Below, piece by piece: positions 44,038-56,504 of a stretch of 64,000 nucleotides of DNA (position 1 is the first letter of the stretch; every line of letters starts with the position of its first letter). Origin of the DNA: Dichetophora obliterata (lineage: Eukaryota > Arthropoda > Insecta > Diptera > Sciomyzidae); NCBI GenBank assembly GCA_963920525.1, contig OY986438.1:129946420-130010419 (forward strand), written 5' to 3'. The notes under the pieces are model-generated. The model worked only from the letters and a program-made list of their open reading frames with translations. It did not search any database and was not told where the DNA came from. The position numbers and the translations under genes were made by a program.

Positions 44038-44659
44038 TTGCTTTAATAATGTTTTGAATTGGCTGGTTATAAATGGATATCATTAAATATTAAAATATGT
44101 TTTTATTCGTCCTTCTTTGAAGCAATAAATATTTAAAAACTTAAATATTTCCCTGGTGAATCCCACCGCAGCCAGTTGATACTATTCGTGATCCAGGGGT
44201 TATTTTTGATTACCTTCAGTGACCATCCCATCTCAATTTTATAATTACACCTTGCTCGCGTTGATTCGGTAGCTTCGGTTTTCGGGACCCTCACACTTTT
44301 ATGTTTCTTTATAATTCTTTGGTTAGATCGTGGCTCGAATATGCGACAAGAATCTGGAATCCTTTGTATGCTTGTCATTCATTTCACTTGGAACGAATTC
44401 AAAAATCTTCTACAAAATTTGTTCTGCATTCGTAGAACTCTGTTGACTTTAAGCCCTCATACAATACAAGGTGCTTGTGCTCTTAGGTCTTAAAACTTTA
44501 AAAAAAATATGGAAGTTGGAATAAGTTTTAGATTCTGAATTGTACAAGCAATGCAAATAGTTTATTTTTACTTTAAATTTATATACTTGTAATCGTTTCT
44601 AATAGTCTGTATGTAATAAACGCTTAAAATAAGAATTGATTGAATAAAAGAATTCAACT

Positions 44660-45160
44660 AAAAATAACGACGCACAAAATATGTTTTTTTCTGCTCAAAA
44701 CGCTTCAAATTGCAATGAGAAATCTGATTTTGATTCAGTTTTTGTTGAATTTTTAACGAATGCGACACTAACTTTGCAAAGAGCTTCTTTTCAGATGTGA
44801 TTCTTCATGTTAGAGATAAAGTACTCGTTCGTCTCAGATGCCTTTAGTATCTGTAGTTTCACGCTTAGTCAAGCTTTGACCTTCACAAACATTACAAGTA
44901 TGAATTATTTCTGATGTTATTGCACTTTTTGGTCTTCGAGTTCGTGGTTCATCCTCGACGCTTTTGCGACCACTTTTATACTCAAAAAACCTTCAGTTGG
45001 CAATGAAGGAGCATATTTCTTTAACACTTTCACCATTTTCGTATGCATTTTTGTTGCTGATAAACCTTCCGAAACAGAGAATATTATAACTGTAGAATAT
45101 TCGGTTTTTTTTCCATTGCACAAGCAATTCACTGACAGATCGAAATGTAATGTTTTGTTT
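44660..45160 (-). pseudogene. mariner transposase N-terminal remnant, minus strand
   Basis: The minus frame from 45132 reads VSEGLSATKMHTKMVKV and KKYAPSLPTEGF, the helix-turn-helix N-terminus of mariner transposases (…EGxSAxEIHxRLxxVxGxxAPS…). Continuing leftward in other frames are SLTKRETTDTKGI and ERVLYL, the second helix-turn-helix (RLTxREIAExxGIS), then a degraded linker. The catalytic domain is absent and no inverted terminal repeats were found. The fragment abuts the 3' end of the Jockey element. Confidence 0.65.
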
Positions 45161-45234
45161 GTTTAAATTAAAGATAAAATATTAAAATGACATTTTCATT
45201 CTTATTCTTCTGGTAATAAGGTGTCGTTTTCAAT

Positions 45235-45626
45235 GGCTAAGCGAATAATCGCCCAAGTTACAATCGTCCAAACCCAAAAATGAACAATCACCCAAAAACA
45301 GTTTGGCGTTTGTTCATAATGTACAATGGCCCAAACTAAAAATGAACAATCGACCAAAAATTTTAGCTTTTCTTTTTTGAGCGTTTATTCATTTCACAAT
45401 TTGGGCGATTGCAGCTTGGGCTTTAGATTCACACAGACTAATACGGCAATTATTAATTCTTCCAAATTTGGGCGATTGTTCATTATGAACAATCACCCCA
45501 AAAAAAAACCAACAATCGCCCAAACGCAAAATGACCAATCGCCCAAAAATTTTAACCGTTTTTTTTGGGCGATTGTTCATATCCGCACTTTTGGGTGATT
45601 GTAACTTGGTGATTATTCGCACAGCC
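45235..45626. mobile_element. Mutator-like MITE built of inverted GGGCGATTGTTCATT motifs
   Basis: The ends are GGCTAAGCGAATAATCGCCC and the complement of GGCTGTGCGAATAATCACC. GTTTTCAAT (9 bp) flanks both (45226-45234, 45627-45635), the duplication length of Mutator-like elements. The 392-bp body consists largely of about eight copies of GGGCGATTGTTCATT or its complement in alternating orientation (for example near 45280, 45340, 45405, 45470, 45485, 45513, 45533 and 45568). It could fold into a multi-stem structure. No coding capacity. Confidence 0.75.
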
Positions 45627-45635
45627 GTTTTCAAT

Positions 45636-48600
45636 ATTTGTCTACCAACCACCTACCAATTGTTTTGAAACAGCCACTGTTCGGACCATGTTCGGCGGCT
45701 ATTTAAATGAGTGGGCTATTTGGATTAGTTTTAGACTATGTTCGGCCCTTGTTCTGCCGCGGTTCTGCCACTCCTCGTCTGATTATAAGTTCTGATTATA
45801 AAAAAATCTGAAACTCTGATTTCGATGGTAAATTCTAACTAAGGTATGCGCTACTAGTAAGGGATATTATATAAAACATACATACGAACAATTTACACTC
45901 CGTTTTAGTGTCCTGTCAAGGTTTTTTGTTTTTATCCTATTTTGTGAAACAAAGTAATTGCTTAATATTAATCTTCATATTGATTAACAAAAATGATAGA
46001 AAATTGACGTTTAATTACTTTTACGTTGTGGAAAATATGTAAAAAATTTTAATTTAAAAGTCTACAAAATTATTTGCCACCTGTGCCTGACTTCACTGGG
46101 CTTTGAATAATTAAAACAAAAAAAAAAACATGTCAAGAAATTCCGAAATTTATTCATAAAGTTTAACCTGCACTCCTTAAATCCTAGAAAGCGCCTTCTA
46201 CTTGCGGCACTGTAAAAGCAATAATAAAAGCAGGTACTGTTGTCTGAGGAGGTGGGACAGCGACCACCACAGCGTAGGAAATGTTAAAACGCATAATTCT
46301 ACTGTGAGTTCTAATGTGTTAAAAATCATATCGAAGGTGGGAAAAGAAGGCTGTAATGAAGCATCAAGCAATGCTGATAGACATCTATGTATATCAACCA
46401 CTGACAATTATTTTTTTTAATTAGAGAACAAGCCAAGATAATTATAAATTTTCACATTTATAAAGACTTCTTCGCGGTCTTCGGATTGTTCTTGTCTTGC
46501 CAACAAAAGACTATCCTGGGAGATTGTTACGGGTTGACAGGCAGGCAATTTTGTCTCTATCAAATCTAGTTTTGGCAGAAGTGGTGAAGAAAACCACTTT
46601 TCGAGTTTCTGCCTGAGTTCTTGCCTTGAAACTTATTCCAACAAAGAATGTAAATTTATTTAAAATAGCTCAAGTGTAAAGCAAAAACAGCAAAAAAAGG
46701 GAATAAAAAGAACACATAAAATGAATTTTCCATCCTTCAAATGTCAGCCGGAGTTCAGACGTGCGTTACAAGCAACATGTTGGCATTCATCTGGACTGCT
46801 TTATAAAAGTCTCCATACCTTTTTCAGTTCTGTTTTCTTTTTTCATCATTTATTGCTGCTTGTTTAAGGAAATTTTTAAGCATTTTCGCAATTTTCCGCA
46901 GCTACTCCTTTCGGTTTGTTGTTTTTTATTGCTATGTTTTTCATCCTTGCTAAAAATAAGCAAGTCATCAGCAGAGTTTAAAGTACAGGCCAAATAAGCT
47001 GTATGGCAACATGTTACCGCTACTGGAATTCTACCAAAATTTTTTGGACATTTTTTTGTATTTTTAATATGAATTTGTTCATTTTTTTTTCTGCCTCAAC
47101 TTCTGTTGACGTTGTTTCAAGAACGTGCGACGTTGACAAAAAAATTTTGCTGATTGATGATATTTTGTGCACTTATTTTGTTGATTTAGCATATTAAAAA
47201 AAAATGGCAATAAAAGTGGAAAGAAAAAACAAACAATAAATAAAAAAGCACACGAACAATTCCAGCAACAACAGCTAAAAAAACAATAACAAGTTCATTA
47301 GATACCGTTCGCCGCATTGGCAGGAGTTGCATATTTGTATTCATAAGATTAACTCTTGGAGTGTGTGTGGGAACAGCAGCAGATACTAGATATTAGATAC
47401 AAGATACTTTATATTAAAATGCGTAGCAGCAAATAAGTCAACATTCCGTTCGTAGCATCGTTTTCTTACCTCTTCCTCTTCCTCCTGCTCCTTCATGATA
47501 TAATATTTGCTGGTTGTTGAAAAGTTAAATTTTTTTAAGGGATGCGATGGTATTTAGGGCCTTTTTTTTGTTGCTGCTGCTGCTGAATTTTTTTCTTGCT
47601 TTTTCCTTTCCATTGTAGTTCATCATATTCGCTTAAAGCCGTGGGTGGTTGCATAAATTAGCAGGTTTTCTTATTTTGCAAAAAGTGTTCTGTTTATATT
47701 TATGCACGCATTTTGCTAGTGGAATTCGCAATCTTAAGTTGTTCTTGTCATATTTGATAAAAAAAAAACCAACATAGTGTTTGCTTCAATTTCAGTTGAC
47801 ATGAGCGCTTTCGTTTAACTTCCTGAAAGTAATCTCAGTTATGAGTTATGTAAAGCAAGTTATAATGCATAGGGTTATATATATCCCACAGTTTATAGGC
47901 GGATGTATTTATATCATGACTATATTCAAGCTCATTTATGTCGTATCAAAAGTCAAACATAGCCAGAATAAGCCTCAGATAAGCTAGAACCAGAGCCACC
48001 CAGCCGCGTTTTAAACAATTCTATAGCAGATTTTTGTGCCATATGAATTGAAAGTGTTTCAGTTTATAACCAAAAAATTCGCAAAATCGTATATTCAAAG
48101 TTGATATTTGACCATTTAAATGTTAGGTTCAGGTAACATACAATGAGGCGCTCACAATTTTAAGCAACTACATTGTTGAAATCTTTATGATGTTGCAGAT
48201 ATTTTGGCATGACCAACATTTTTACACCTCATTCAAATGCTTTGTTTTCGTTGATATATTCCCCAAGGTTATTTTGTTGGCATTTGGCTAAATGCCAAGA
48301 TGTGCATCTTGGAAAAGAACGGCTAGCTTTATGAGCTACTGAGTTATTTTTCTTACTTTTATTTAACTTTATTCCATCTTAATTGGTTTTAATATGTTGC
48401 CTGCAAAAACTTCTTCATTGCTTCAGAGTAACCATTGTATATGTACGAGTATTGTATAAGAAGAGGACGTAATGCTGACAACTTTTATTGAAGGAGTTTT
48501 AATAAAGAACTTCGGATTGTTGTTTGCATAGATGCAAAAAATAAGTCATGCTTTTATTAATATAAAAATAATAATTAACCGTATCACTGTCCTTACAACT

Positions 48601-49107
48601 ATCAGTACACTGAAAAAAGTTGTTTTAAACTGACAGTAAGTTTCGTCAAAGTACCTAGAATATTTACAAAAAATATGCTATATGAAGAAAAATCAGTTTT
48701 CTTTGAATGAATAGTAAACCAATTTTTAGTCTAGTGTAGGTTTCGTTTTTTTGTTCTGCGAGTACTTGCTACGCATTTCAAAACTGGTTCAGTTCTCAGT
48801 ATAGAAATTTAAAAATATTTATAAATATAAGGTGAAAACAGACCGATTTTAAAATCAAATTGACCCCAAATATTGTAATATTAAAAATACTAAAGCCTGG
48901 TTTTCACTAGGTCAGTTTTCGATGACGAATGTTGTCAATCTAATGGAAACGTATCATCATTTGCGTTTGTTGTCATATATGACAACTAATTGTCATATAA
49001 AATCACAAGCATGTGAGAACAGATAATTTTTTGCTTTCCAATCAAAATAACGTTGTATGACAAGATAAATTGAAATGTTAACATGTTGACATTTTGTGTC
49101 AGTCATG
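45636..49107. other. 3.5-kb unique-looking stretch, no gene found
   Basis: No terminal repeats and no TE protein were recognised. Composition is more mixed than in the AT-rich spacers, with CTTCCTCTTCCTCCTGCTCC near 47471-47490 and a CTG run near 47572-47585. The palindrome TTGTCATATATGACAA is near 48970. This is one of the few stretches that might be ancestral host intergenic DNA. None of the short frames shows a domain or biased codon use that I could trust. Confidence 0.4.
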
Positions 49108-49563
49108 ATACAATAATTACCAGGTAGAATTGACAGCTGTTTTAGAAAATTATTCCTGTCCAAAAAAAAAAAACACCCCAAAAAAGAGCACTCACAAACG
49201 GCCATTGTCAATAATTGAAAACATAAATAATGTTGAAAATGTTGAAGTAAAAAACCAAAACAACCTCAGCAGCATCAATCCAACTATTGCGATGAGTTTT
49301 GTTTTTAGGCACTACATAAAATTTATCATCACGAACTGAAAAACTTTTTTCACAAATCACACACGATTTCTTCACCGCTTTCATGATTTTAAATGTTTAT
49401 GTGTTTATTTAAACGCAAAATAATTCTTGATGAATTTTTATATTGTTTTTTGACAATTGCTTCAATTTTTGCTTTGTTTCACTAGCAGTTGTTATTGACA
49501 GGAGTTATTTTTCTGTAGAATTGCAAATAAACAATTGTCAATGCTACCGTGTAATTATTGTAT
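49108..49563. mobile_element. 456-bp MITE (ATACAATAATTAC termini)
   Basis: ATACAATAATTACCAGGTAG at the left and ATACAATAATTACACGGTAG read from the right are inverted. Both continue as MATTGACA. The short open frames at 49130 and 49443 start in the arms and look like chance. The duplication is not clear. Confidence 0.55.
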
Positions 49564-50069
49564 TGAGTTGTAATTGGTTGCCTAAAAAAATGGTGTTTTC
49601 GTTTTTTTTTTTTGGTTTCACTGCTGATGAAATCCTTAAAATATTGAGATTTTAATTGGTTTTAGTGTGTGGCCGGTGTTGCTTCTAAGAGATTTGTCGC
49701 AGGATGCGTTGTTGCAGTCTCCTTGCCAGCAGCCTGTCCAGTTGGCAGTGTTCACTTGAGAGCAGCAAGAATTGGACAGGCTACTGGCGCACGGTGAATC
49801 GTGAAGAACATGCTAGCTGCACAAAATTGATTTTCTCACTTCGAGAAAATAGCTGTTAAAGTTGGTGACTAACGATCTAAAAAACACAGTATTAAGAATT
49901 CTTTTTCTCTCGATTATAAGTATTGAGTAATAAGCAGTTTAAAACAGGTATTTAGTTTTAAATATTTTATTATGATCATCAGTTAAAAAGAGTGCAGTTT
50001 TATAGACGCAATTGCAGTGTTATACAATAATTATTTTTAAATGCATACAATGAAATTTCAAGTGTAAGG
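49564..50069. other. Spacer with a GC-richer hairpin segment
   Basis: GCCTGTCCA near 49733 and TGGACAGGC near 49775 can pair around a loop of about 35 nt. The surrounding 49670-49800 is unusually GC-rich for the window. No RNA family or protein was recognised. Confidence 0.35.
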
Positions 50070-50791
50070 CAAGGGCGTCCGCAGGATTTGTTCTAGGGGG
50101 GATAAAAGGCATAAAATAGTATAGAATGAACATAAAGAAAATGTAACGTATATAATTCTATTTTCTAAGATTTTTTGTACTAAACTTGTTATCATGATAC
50201 ACCGGTTGACACACGCTTGTACACATAAGAAAATTATTTATGCTTCAAAGAGGGGTAAACATCTTTCTCGTATCATACCCAATAAAATGGCAAATTTAAG
50301 TTTTTTTATGTAATTTAAAAAAATTTGTTTCTCAACAAATATTCTTCATAATTTAGTAAATTAAGTAATGTGATGTCGCCTTTAGCCTTAAATGAAATCG
50401 CACCAATTACTATTTAGCCCCAAAGTTTTCCTCTTTTGAAATAAGACTATTAAAATTTCCCAGTATATCTTTTTCAAAAATGAATAAAACCAGCAAGATT
50501 TTCAAACCATTTTTTCCAGTTTCGGCCTGAAATTTATCAAATTAGGATTTAGGAGGTAAACATCTATATAATCCGCAAGAGTTACGAATAAGAGTTGTAG
50601 CTATTCTTGAAATGTTCCCCGCATGGACATCAACTGACTTATTTCTTTTTTCAACATGCATCTGTTCTAGCAGCATGCAAGTTATTAAAATCGAGTTTCA
50701 AAACATACCTATTGTATGAATTATTTAAAATTTTTATTTTTGTTTTAATTCAAAACATAAATAAATATATAAAGAGATACATGTATAGTTA

Positions 50792-51570
50792 GGCGCCTCA
50801 CAAATGCTAAAAATAATCCTTGGCTTATGTTATGATGATTCCTTAAATATTTCGATTCTAGCGATAGCCATCCGTGAGCTTGAGTGGTTTGAAATAACCT
50901 CTAAAAATCGAGTTTTTTCTAAAAATATTGGCTGGTGTAATAATTGTAAAAAAATATACTGTCAGAAACTATAAGCCGGAAAGCGCTCTTTCAATCTGCA
51001 TCAAAAAATTTTACATTTTTGCAATCAGATTAAAAATAACACGGTTTTTCATGCAGATTTTTTATTTTTTTTTTATTTTATTTTATTTCCATACAAAAAC
51101 TTTCAAAATTTAAATTACTTCATTACTTTTATTTTTTTTTTTTTTTTGATTTCTTAGAATATTTTTTCAGTAGGTGTTTATTTTATAATTAATATTTTAA
51201 TTTTAATATATATCAATTCTGACTAGGAATCAATGCGAGCTCTCATAACCTTTTCAACGATATCTTGAAAGAGAGGATTGCATTAGAAATAACTAAGTTT
51301 TTTTTTTTCAGTGAAAATAAATTTTAAAAATGCATGAAAAACTGCATTATCTCTAATCCGAATGCAAAAAATTTAAATTTCTGCTGCAGATTGGAAGAAC
51401 TTTTTCCGGTCTGTAATTTCTGACAAGTTATTTTGTAAAACTATTACGCAAGCCAATATGGTCACAAAAAACGCTATCGCTAGAGTCGAAATACCTGGAG
51501 AATCATCATAACATAAACCAAGGAGTATCTTGAGCAACTGTGCCGAACAACTTTTTACCGTGAGGCGCCC
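50792..51570. mobile_element. Harbinger-like MITE, GGCGCCTCAC termini, TTA flanks
   Basis: GGCGCCTCAC at the left is matched by GGGCGCCTCAC read from the right. TTA lies at 50789-50791 and 51571-51573. The arms extend about 200 bp: CCTTGGCTTATGTTATGATG and TTTCGATTCTAGCGATAGC at the left recur inverted at the right (about 51430-51535), with CCGGAAAGCGCTCTTTCAAT / ATTGGAAGAACTTTTTCCGG further in. Non-coding. Confidence 0.7.
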
Positions 51571-52263
51571 TTATGTATAGATGGGTTTCGGGCTCCATTC
51601 ATTTTCTAAACATATTCCCGAACATCCCTGCGAGGCTTGATTCTAAATCCTGGATGTAGTATAAGCACATTATGCGAAAAAATCCAGAAAATGCTCAAAA
51701 TGGGTAGACGCATGTTAAAAACGTGAATTTGAAGAAGTATCAAATAAATGTTTCAAATCGAGTTTCCTATTTAAATTTTAGTCATAAAAAAACTTTTGAT
51801 CATAAGATATTCTAATGTAAAAGCGTTTTTTTAACAAGAATTTGCCACCAGATTTTTGGAATAATTAGTGCTTGATTTAAAATTAGCCTACTTTATTCAG
51901 AATTTGCTAATTTTTTTTTTTTATTTTGAATTAGAAGCTTTGCCCTTGTCTAAATCGCTGCAATTTTCTCAAATTTAAATGCTACAAGATTGTTAGCAAT
52001 TTTATTAAGCTTACAAAAAATTAAAAATCTATCCAAATTGTATCATCTTTATAACAGAAAAATGATTTTTTTTAAGCCGACTTTTAGTTTTTTAAATTTA
52101 TTTTACTGTGTTTTCTTCTTGTGTGTAATTACTTTAAAACAAAAATTTGCTTCTCGTCCAAATTCATATGCGATATTGGCTTAAATGCCTCTTACCATCT
52201 GTTGCTCCGAAGAATGATCTTCGACTAATAGGGATATTATTCCTAAATTTCTCGTATTGCAAG

Positions 52264-52340
52264 AAGGCCGTAGTCTACAGAAAGAGTCCGTGGCCCGTAA
52301 GCTAAAAAACCGTGGTTCAAACCCCAGCTCAGATAGAATG
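52264..52340 (+). other. tRNA-like stretch with a B-box, possible SINE head
   Basis: GGTTCAAACCC at 52314-52324 fits the polymerase III B-box and sits about 50 nt into a stretch that starts GGCCGTAGTCTAC. The stem on either side of a T-loop would be CCGTG/CAG-like at best. An acceptor stem and clear anticodon arm could not be drawn, so this is not called a tRNA gene. It might be a decayed tRNA or a tRNA-derived SINE. Confidence 0.25.
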
Positions 52341-53741
52341 TTTAATTTTTCGTTATTAGTTTATGTAGCAAATGTATTCGTACAATATATATTTGTTTTT
52401 GTATGAATACGAATAAAATATTTGTAATATGTACCAAACTACGCCCAATCTATGAATCTTATTCGTGACTGAAAACTACGAATAATATTCGTAGAATGGA
52501 CGCAGTTTTAGCAATACTTACAACCAAAATTTTTTGAGTGTAAGAATAGGTATAGAAAAGTTCCTGTGAAACAAGGGTAATTGAAATGGTATCGTAACTT
52601 ATTACTGCGACGTGTACTGCGACACACTATTTAAAAATGCATGGTTTAGCTCAGATTTATTTATAAATATTCCTTAAAAAAAGTATTTTTGAGTTTTCTT
52701 CAAAATATATTGACATATATGGGCATTTCCAAACTGGTGTTACGGACGATTGGTACGAATAAACATTAAAAAAATAGAATGATAAAGTCCTATTTTTAAA
52801 AATTTTCTTTTTTATTTGCGTAGTAATTAAGTAGCACTATATTAAGTAAAAACAAAGTCAACAGTTAACCCTAAAGATCTAAAGATATAAGCAAAAATAT
52901 GTGCTGGCGTTACGTTACAAAAAACGGAATTGATTTCTGACTTGGATTACAAAATTTGCAAAACTCTCTGAATTGGGCAAAATTTTTTGTATAAAACTCT
53001 TTTTATAAGGTTTTAAAATAACATAAGTTTATTTTCCAAGTGATAAAATTTAAAAATCTTCTCTTGTTTTTTTTATTAGGATTTTTGATCTGGCGTAACG
53101 TTACTGGTGTTATGTTACTAAAATTGCCATTGTAGTTTAACTGGGTATTAAAGTAATTAGGTAGTTAAGTAATTATGTAGATTAGTAATTAAATCGCAAA
53201 TTTAATATATTGTCCTTTCCTTATCTCAACCATTTTTTCATTATCTTTAGCTAATGTCTTCCATTTTTACTAAAAAAAAAAAGCTTACAAAACATTTACG
53301 AAACATTTACGAAAAATTAAAACTACATTTGTGAAACAGTGCAGACGATTTGATCATCATGGTTAATGAATTTATGGAGAAACTGCTGAAACTAATAAAA
53401 TTGAAATGTTTCTCTTAAATGATATAATAAAATAATAAGTTTTTAATAACTTTTAATTATGTCATATAAAATCAAAAAAGCTGTAAGTTACAATAAATTC
53501 AAAGTCGAATTTTTTATGGATAATTGATGCACCTTATCAAAATACATTTTCCTGCTTTACACTCCTACAACTAAAAACGAGCGTTTTGAGCGCAACTTAC
53601 AATTACAATTTAAAAAGTTTTTTGACTCTCCCGTAAAAGTTTTTAATTGTGGCTTACGGCTTTTTTATTTAATATGAAGATATTTAAAAAATTGTCACTG
53701 CCTCAAGGGCAAGCTACCCTTCCTTCCTGCGGACGCCCATG

Positions 53742-55060
53742 AGTTAGTGCACTTTAAATTTAATTCAAAATTTTTTGTTTGCAGGTATGTTTCTTTCAGA
53801 TGGCTTCATCGCGTTTAAAAAAATTTTACATTTAAAAAATATTTACACATTTTTGTTATTGCCACCTTTTACTTAAGCACAATAAAATAACAATCAATTT
53901 GATGACATGGCGTAAAGTAAAACTTTTTGTTTGAATATTTTTCTTTGTATGGCTTTAGAAAATAGTAAATACTAAAATTAGATATATATGTGTATAATAG
54001 ATACTAGGTCCCAAAAATATCTTTTATTTTATGTAAAAAAATAAGTTGAGTGGCTAGGTGCAACTGTTTTCATTTTCTTTTCTCACAGTTTCGAGAAAGT
54101 GTAAGTATTGGTTGTTCCTTATTACACATACAAGAGTTCGCCAGTTGTCGCATTTCTACCTTTTCTGTTGATATATTTTCTGTTGATTCTATAGAAAATT
54201 AATGTCAAAAATTTATGTTTTTCATACAAATTTGGCATCACTTTTATTTTCCTTTCAGTACTTGAAAGGAGTTTGACCGAGCTTCTATTGATCAACTGTG
54301 TGAACGTGAATTTTTTATAAAATACTTTCCGTAAAAGATATTACCAAAAAAGCTTTCGTATACCGTTCTTTTTATCAACAAAGTGGATTTCATACAAATA
54401 TATTTTGTACTGAGAAAAGCTACAGTTTTCGAGAGATCGTCGTAAGTGTGAGGTAAACATAACAAAGATTTTTAAAAATTTACTATTTGTCAGAAATTAT
54501 TGTAGGATATCCGTAAAAACAGCAAAAAAAGTTTTAAATGTTTCTTTAATATTTGAGCAATGTCTAAAATTTCCGCTTGCACCATGTCCTTTCATCTCTT
54601 ATAGTTTAGGTTTTATTAAAGAAATATTTTTTAAACGCTCCTATTTCAAGTCAAAGGTCACAAAAGATATTTGTTGAAAAATATAAGCAAATTATATATT
54701 AGTAGTAAAAATTGGCAATCTTGTTAAAAAACCCAAAAATATCAAACGTTTTGCAGAAATTTTACTAAAATACCTTTTCAACGGTACCCTACTCACTAAA
54801 ATCGTATAATAAGCAACGAAGATACTTTTTTTTAAAAAGGACTCCATTTTCACTATTTATGCTTTGGGAAAAATTTAGAATCTCTATAATTTCGCGATGA
54901 ATGGCTTTAAAAAAATTACCCAACCTATAATTTTTTAGTTTAGCTTAGTTTAGTTCTCATAACTTATAGCCAAAATGTCAAGTAAATCAAAAGGCATGAT
55001 GTAAACCTATACTTGTATTAAGCTGAGAATGGCCTTATAGATAGAATTTTGCAAATTGTA
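53742..55060. other. Spacer
   Basis: No gene or element boundary was supported. TTTAGTTTAGCTTAGTTTAG near 54937-54956 is a short imperfect repeat. Confidence 0.45.
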
Positions 55061-55064
55061 TTAA

Positions 55065-55875
55065 CCCATTAAACGCCGGCGTTGCTTTAAAGCATTGCTT
55101 ATATTAAAAAAAAAATCTCAAAAATCAACGCATTGAACTTTTGACTTGAAATTAACATATTGAATCTCAAGGCAACTAATAAAGTTTCGAATTTCTCAAG
55201 GGGAAGAGGTACCTCTGGAGTTACTGAAAAAATCACATTTTTTAGACATTTTTTTTTAACAGTTTACTAAACTTAAACAAAGCTGTTATTTAGCAAATTA
55301 TGACGAAAATGTAAAGCCAAAAGATTAAACTAAAGTTCAACAAAAAAAAAAAGCTCCACTTCAAATGATCTTTCAACCTTTTAAATATTTAGATATTTTT
55401 TTTAATGGTGTTGCTTTAAAAACACCTGATATGAAAACCGCTCCAATACATTTTTTTTAATCTTTGTTCAAGTAAAAGTTAACTGTTTTCTCTGAAAATT
55501 CTAATCTGTTTCATTTTTGTTTTATTGCATTGTGTGCAAAAAAGTTGTGAGAGAAAAAATGGTATTCCGAGAAAATCGAGTCTAAGTTTTTTGAGAGATT
55601 GTAGCTCGTAAACTAATGGTTCAATTTTGATGATTTCTTTTTTAAAATTAATTCTGAAGATTATTTCAGTGAATGGTTAAATTTATTTATTAAATTTTTA
55701 AGGATATACATTAAATGTAGTTATTTTAAAAAGTCATGTCGGACGTTTATTTTCTGGAATACCAGAATTTTGGTTTTTTCTTAACTCCGAATTTGTGATC
55801 TAGGGAGCAAAATAAGCAGTTCCTGGAAAAATCATCAAAATCGGCCAACGAAATCACATGTCGGCGGTTAATAGG
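55065..55875. mobile_element. piggyBac-like MITE, 811 bp
   Basis: TTAA precedes CCCATTAAACGCCGGCG at the left. The right end, read inward, is CCTATTAACCGCCGACA and is followed by TTGA, one mismatch from TTAA. A TTAA target with CCC-initial termini is the hallmark of piggyBac-type elements. No transposase. The same start, TTAACCCATTAATGC, occurs alone at 62825. Confidence 0.6.
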
Positions 55876-55879
55876 TTGA

Positions 55880-56501
55880 AGAAAGTCTTCCAATGTTCGT
55901 TTTCAAAACCTAACTCAAACTAATATTCTAGATACCTTTAACTTTAAGAAAATGCAATACAAAAAATTTAAAAAAATTTTTAAAAGAAAAATTTTTACAT
56001 TTTTCTAAGCATATGACAAAATGCAAATGCTTACAACATTAAATACTGTATGTGTAGCAGAAAATTACAAGAAAAATATTTTAATCTCTGTATGTGCACA
56101 GAAAAAAATTTTGTAAAAATTTCCACAACTCTTTTGAAAATTTTCACAAATTTTCAAATACAAACATATACCTATCATTTTAATGAAAAAACATTGAAAC
56201 ATTGTGTCGATGAGATTCTCTTGGGTAACGTTCTAAGAGTTTTGAAAATTTCAATTCCAAAATTGTTGGAATTAAACGAAACTTAAACCTCATTTTAAAA
56301 TTATGCTTGGGGATTTCCTGTGTAAAAATTTAACGCTTTCTAGGTAACTACTAGGTTTTTTTTTCAACTTTTTGTACATATCTATATTCCCATGTCGACA
56401 AAATTAGTGATTTTTTCTAGTTCTTGAGCGACTTTTAAATGTTAATATGTTATGTTAATGCTAATATTAATATGTTATAATAATATTATTTCTATTAAGA
56501 C
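55880..56501. other. Spacer
   Basis: AT-rich. The 78-codon frame at 56050-56286 has no recognised feature and no support beyond being open. Confidence 0.45.
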
Positions 56502-56504
56502 TTA

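Larger units (their letters stand above)
42085..44640 (+). mobile_element. Jockey-superfamily retrotransposon fragment, split by an LOA element
   Basis: The left piece (42100-42243) reads SGVLQGSILRLLFFILYIND and then VYANDFKIF, the fourth RT block and the catalytic box (YADD as YAND). The right piece (44048 to about 44640) reads WLVINGYHLNIK, then VDTIRDPGVIFD and LNFIITP, the following thumb region. The two halves join at the LOA insertion with a TTGCTTTAAT duplication (42234-42243, 44038-44047). Truncated at 5', inactive. Confidence 0.7.
50070..53741. mobile_element. hAT-like element of 3.7 kb hosting a Harbinger-like element
   Basis: The ends CAAGGGCGTCCGCAGGA and TCCTGCGGACGCCCATG are inverted (about 15 of 16). 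The CA...TG ends and CGTCCGCAGG motif fit hAT elements, but the flanks GTGTAAGG and AGTTAGTG do not form a clear 8-bp duplication. No hAT transposase was found inside. It contains the inverted-repeat element at 50792-51570 and a tRNA-like stretch at 52264-52340. It may be one element, or two flanking relics. Confidence 0.5.

Noticed and set aside
45235..45626. CRISPR-like array
   Set aside because: The motif copies alternate in orientation, spacing is irregular, and the context is a eukaryotic TE with a 9-bp duplication.
49130..49655. Two short frames considered as coding
   Set aside because: They begin in the arms of a MITE and contain homopolymer-derived runs of Lys or Phe.
52264..52340. 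Functional tRNA gene
   Set aside because: Only the B-box and T-loop look right. The acceptor, D and anticodon arms could not be formed.
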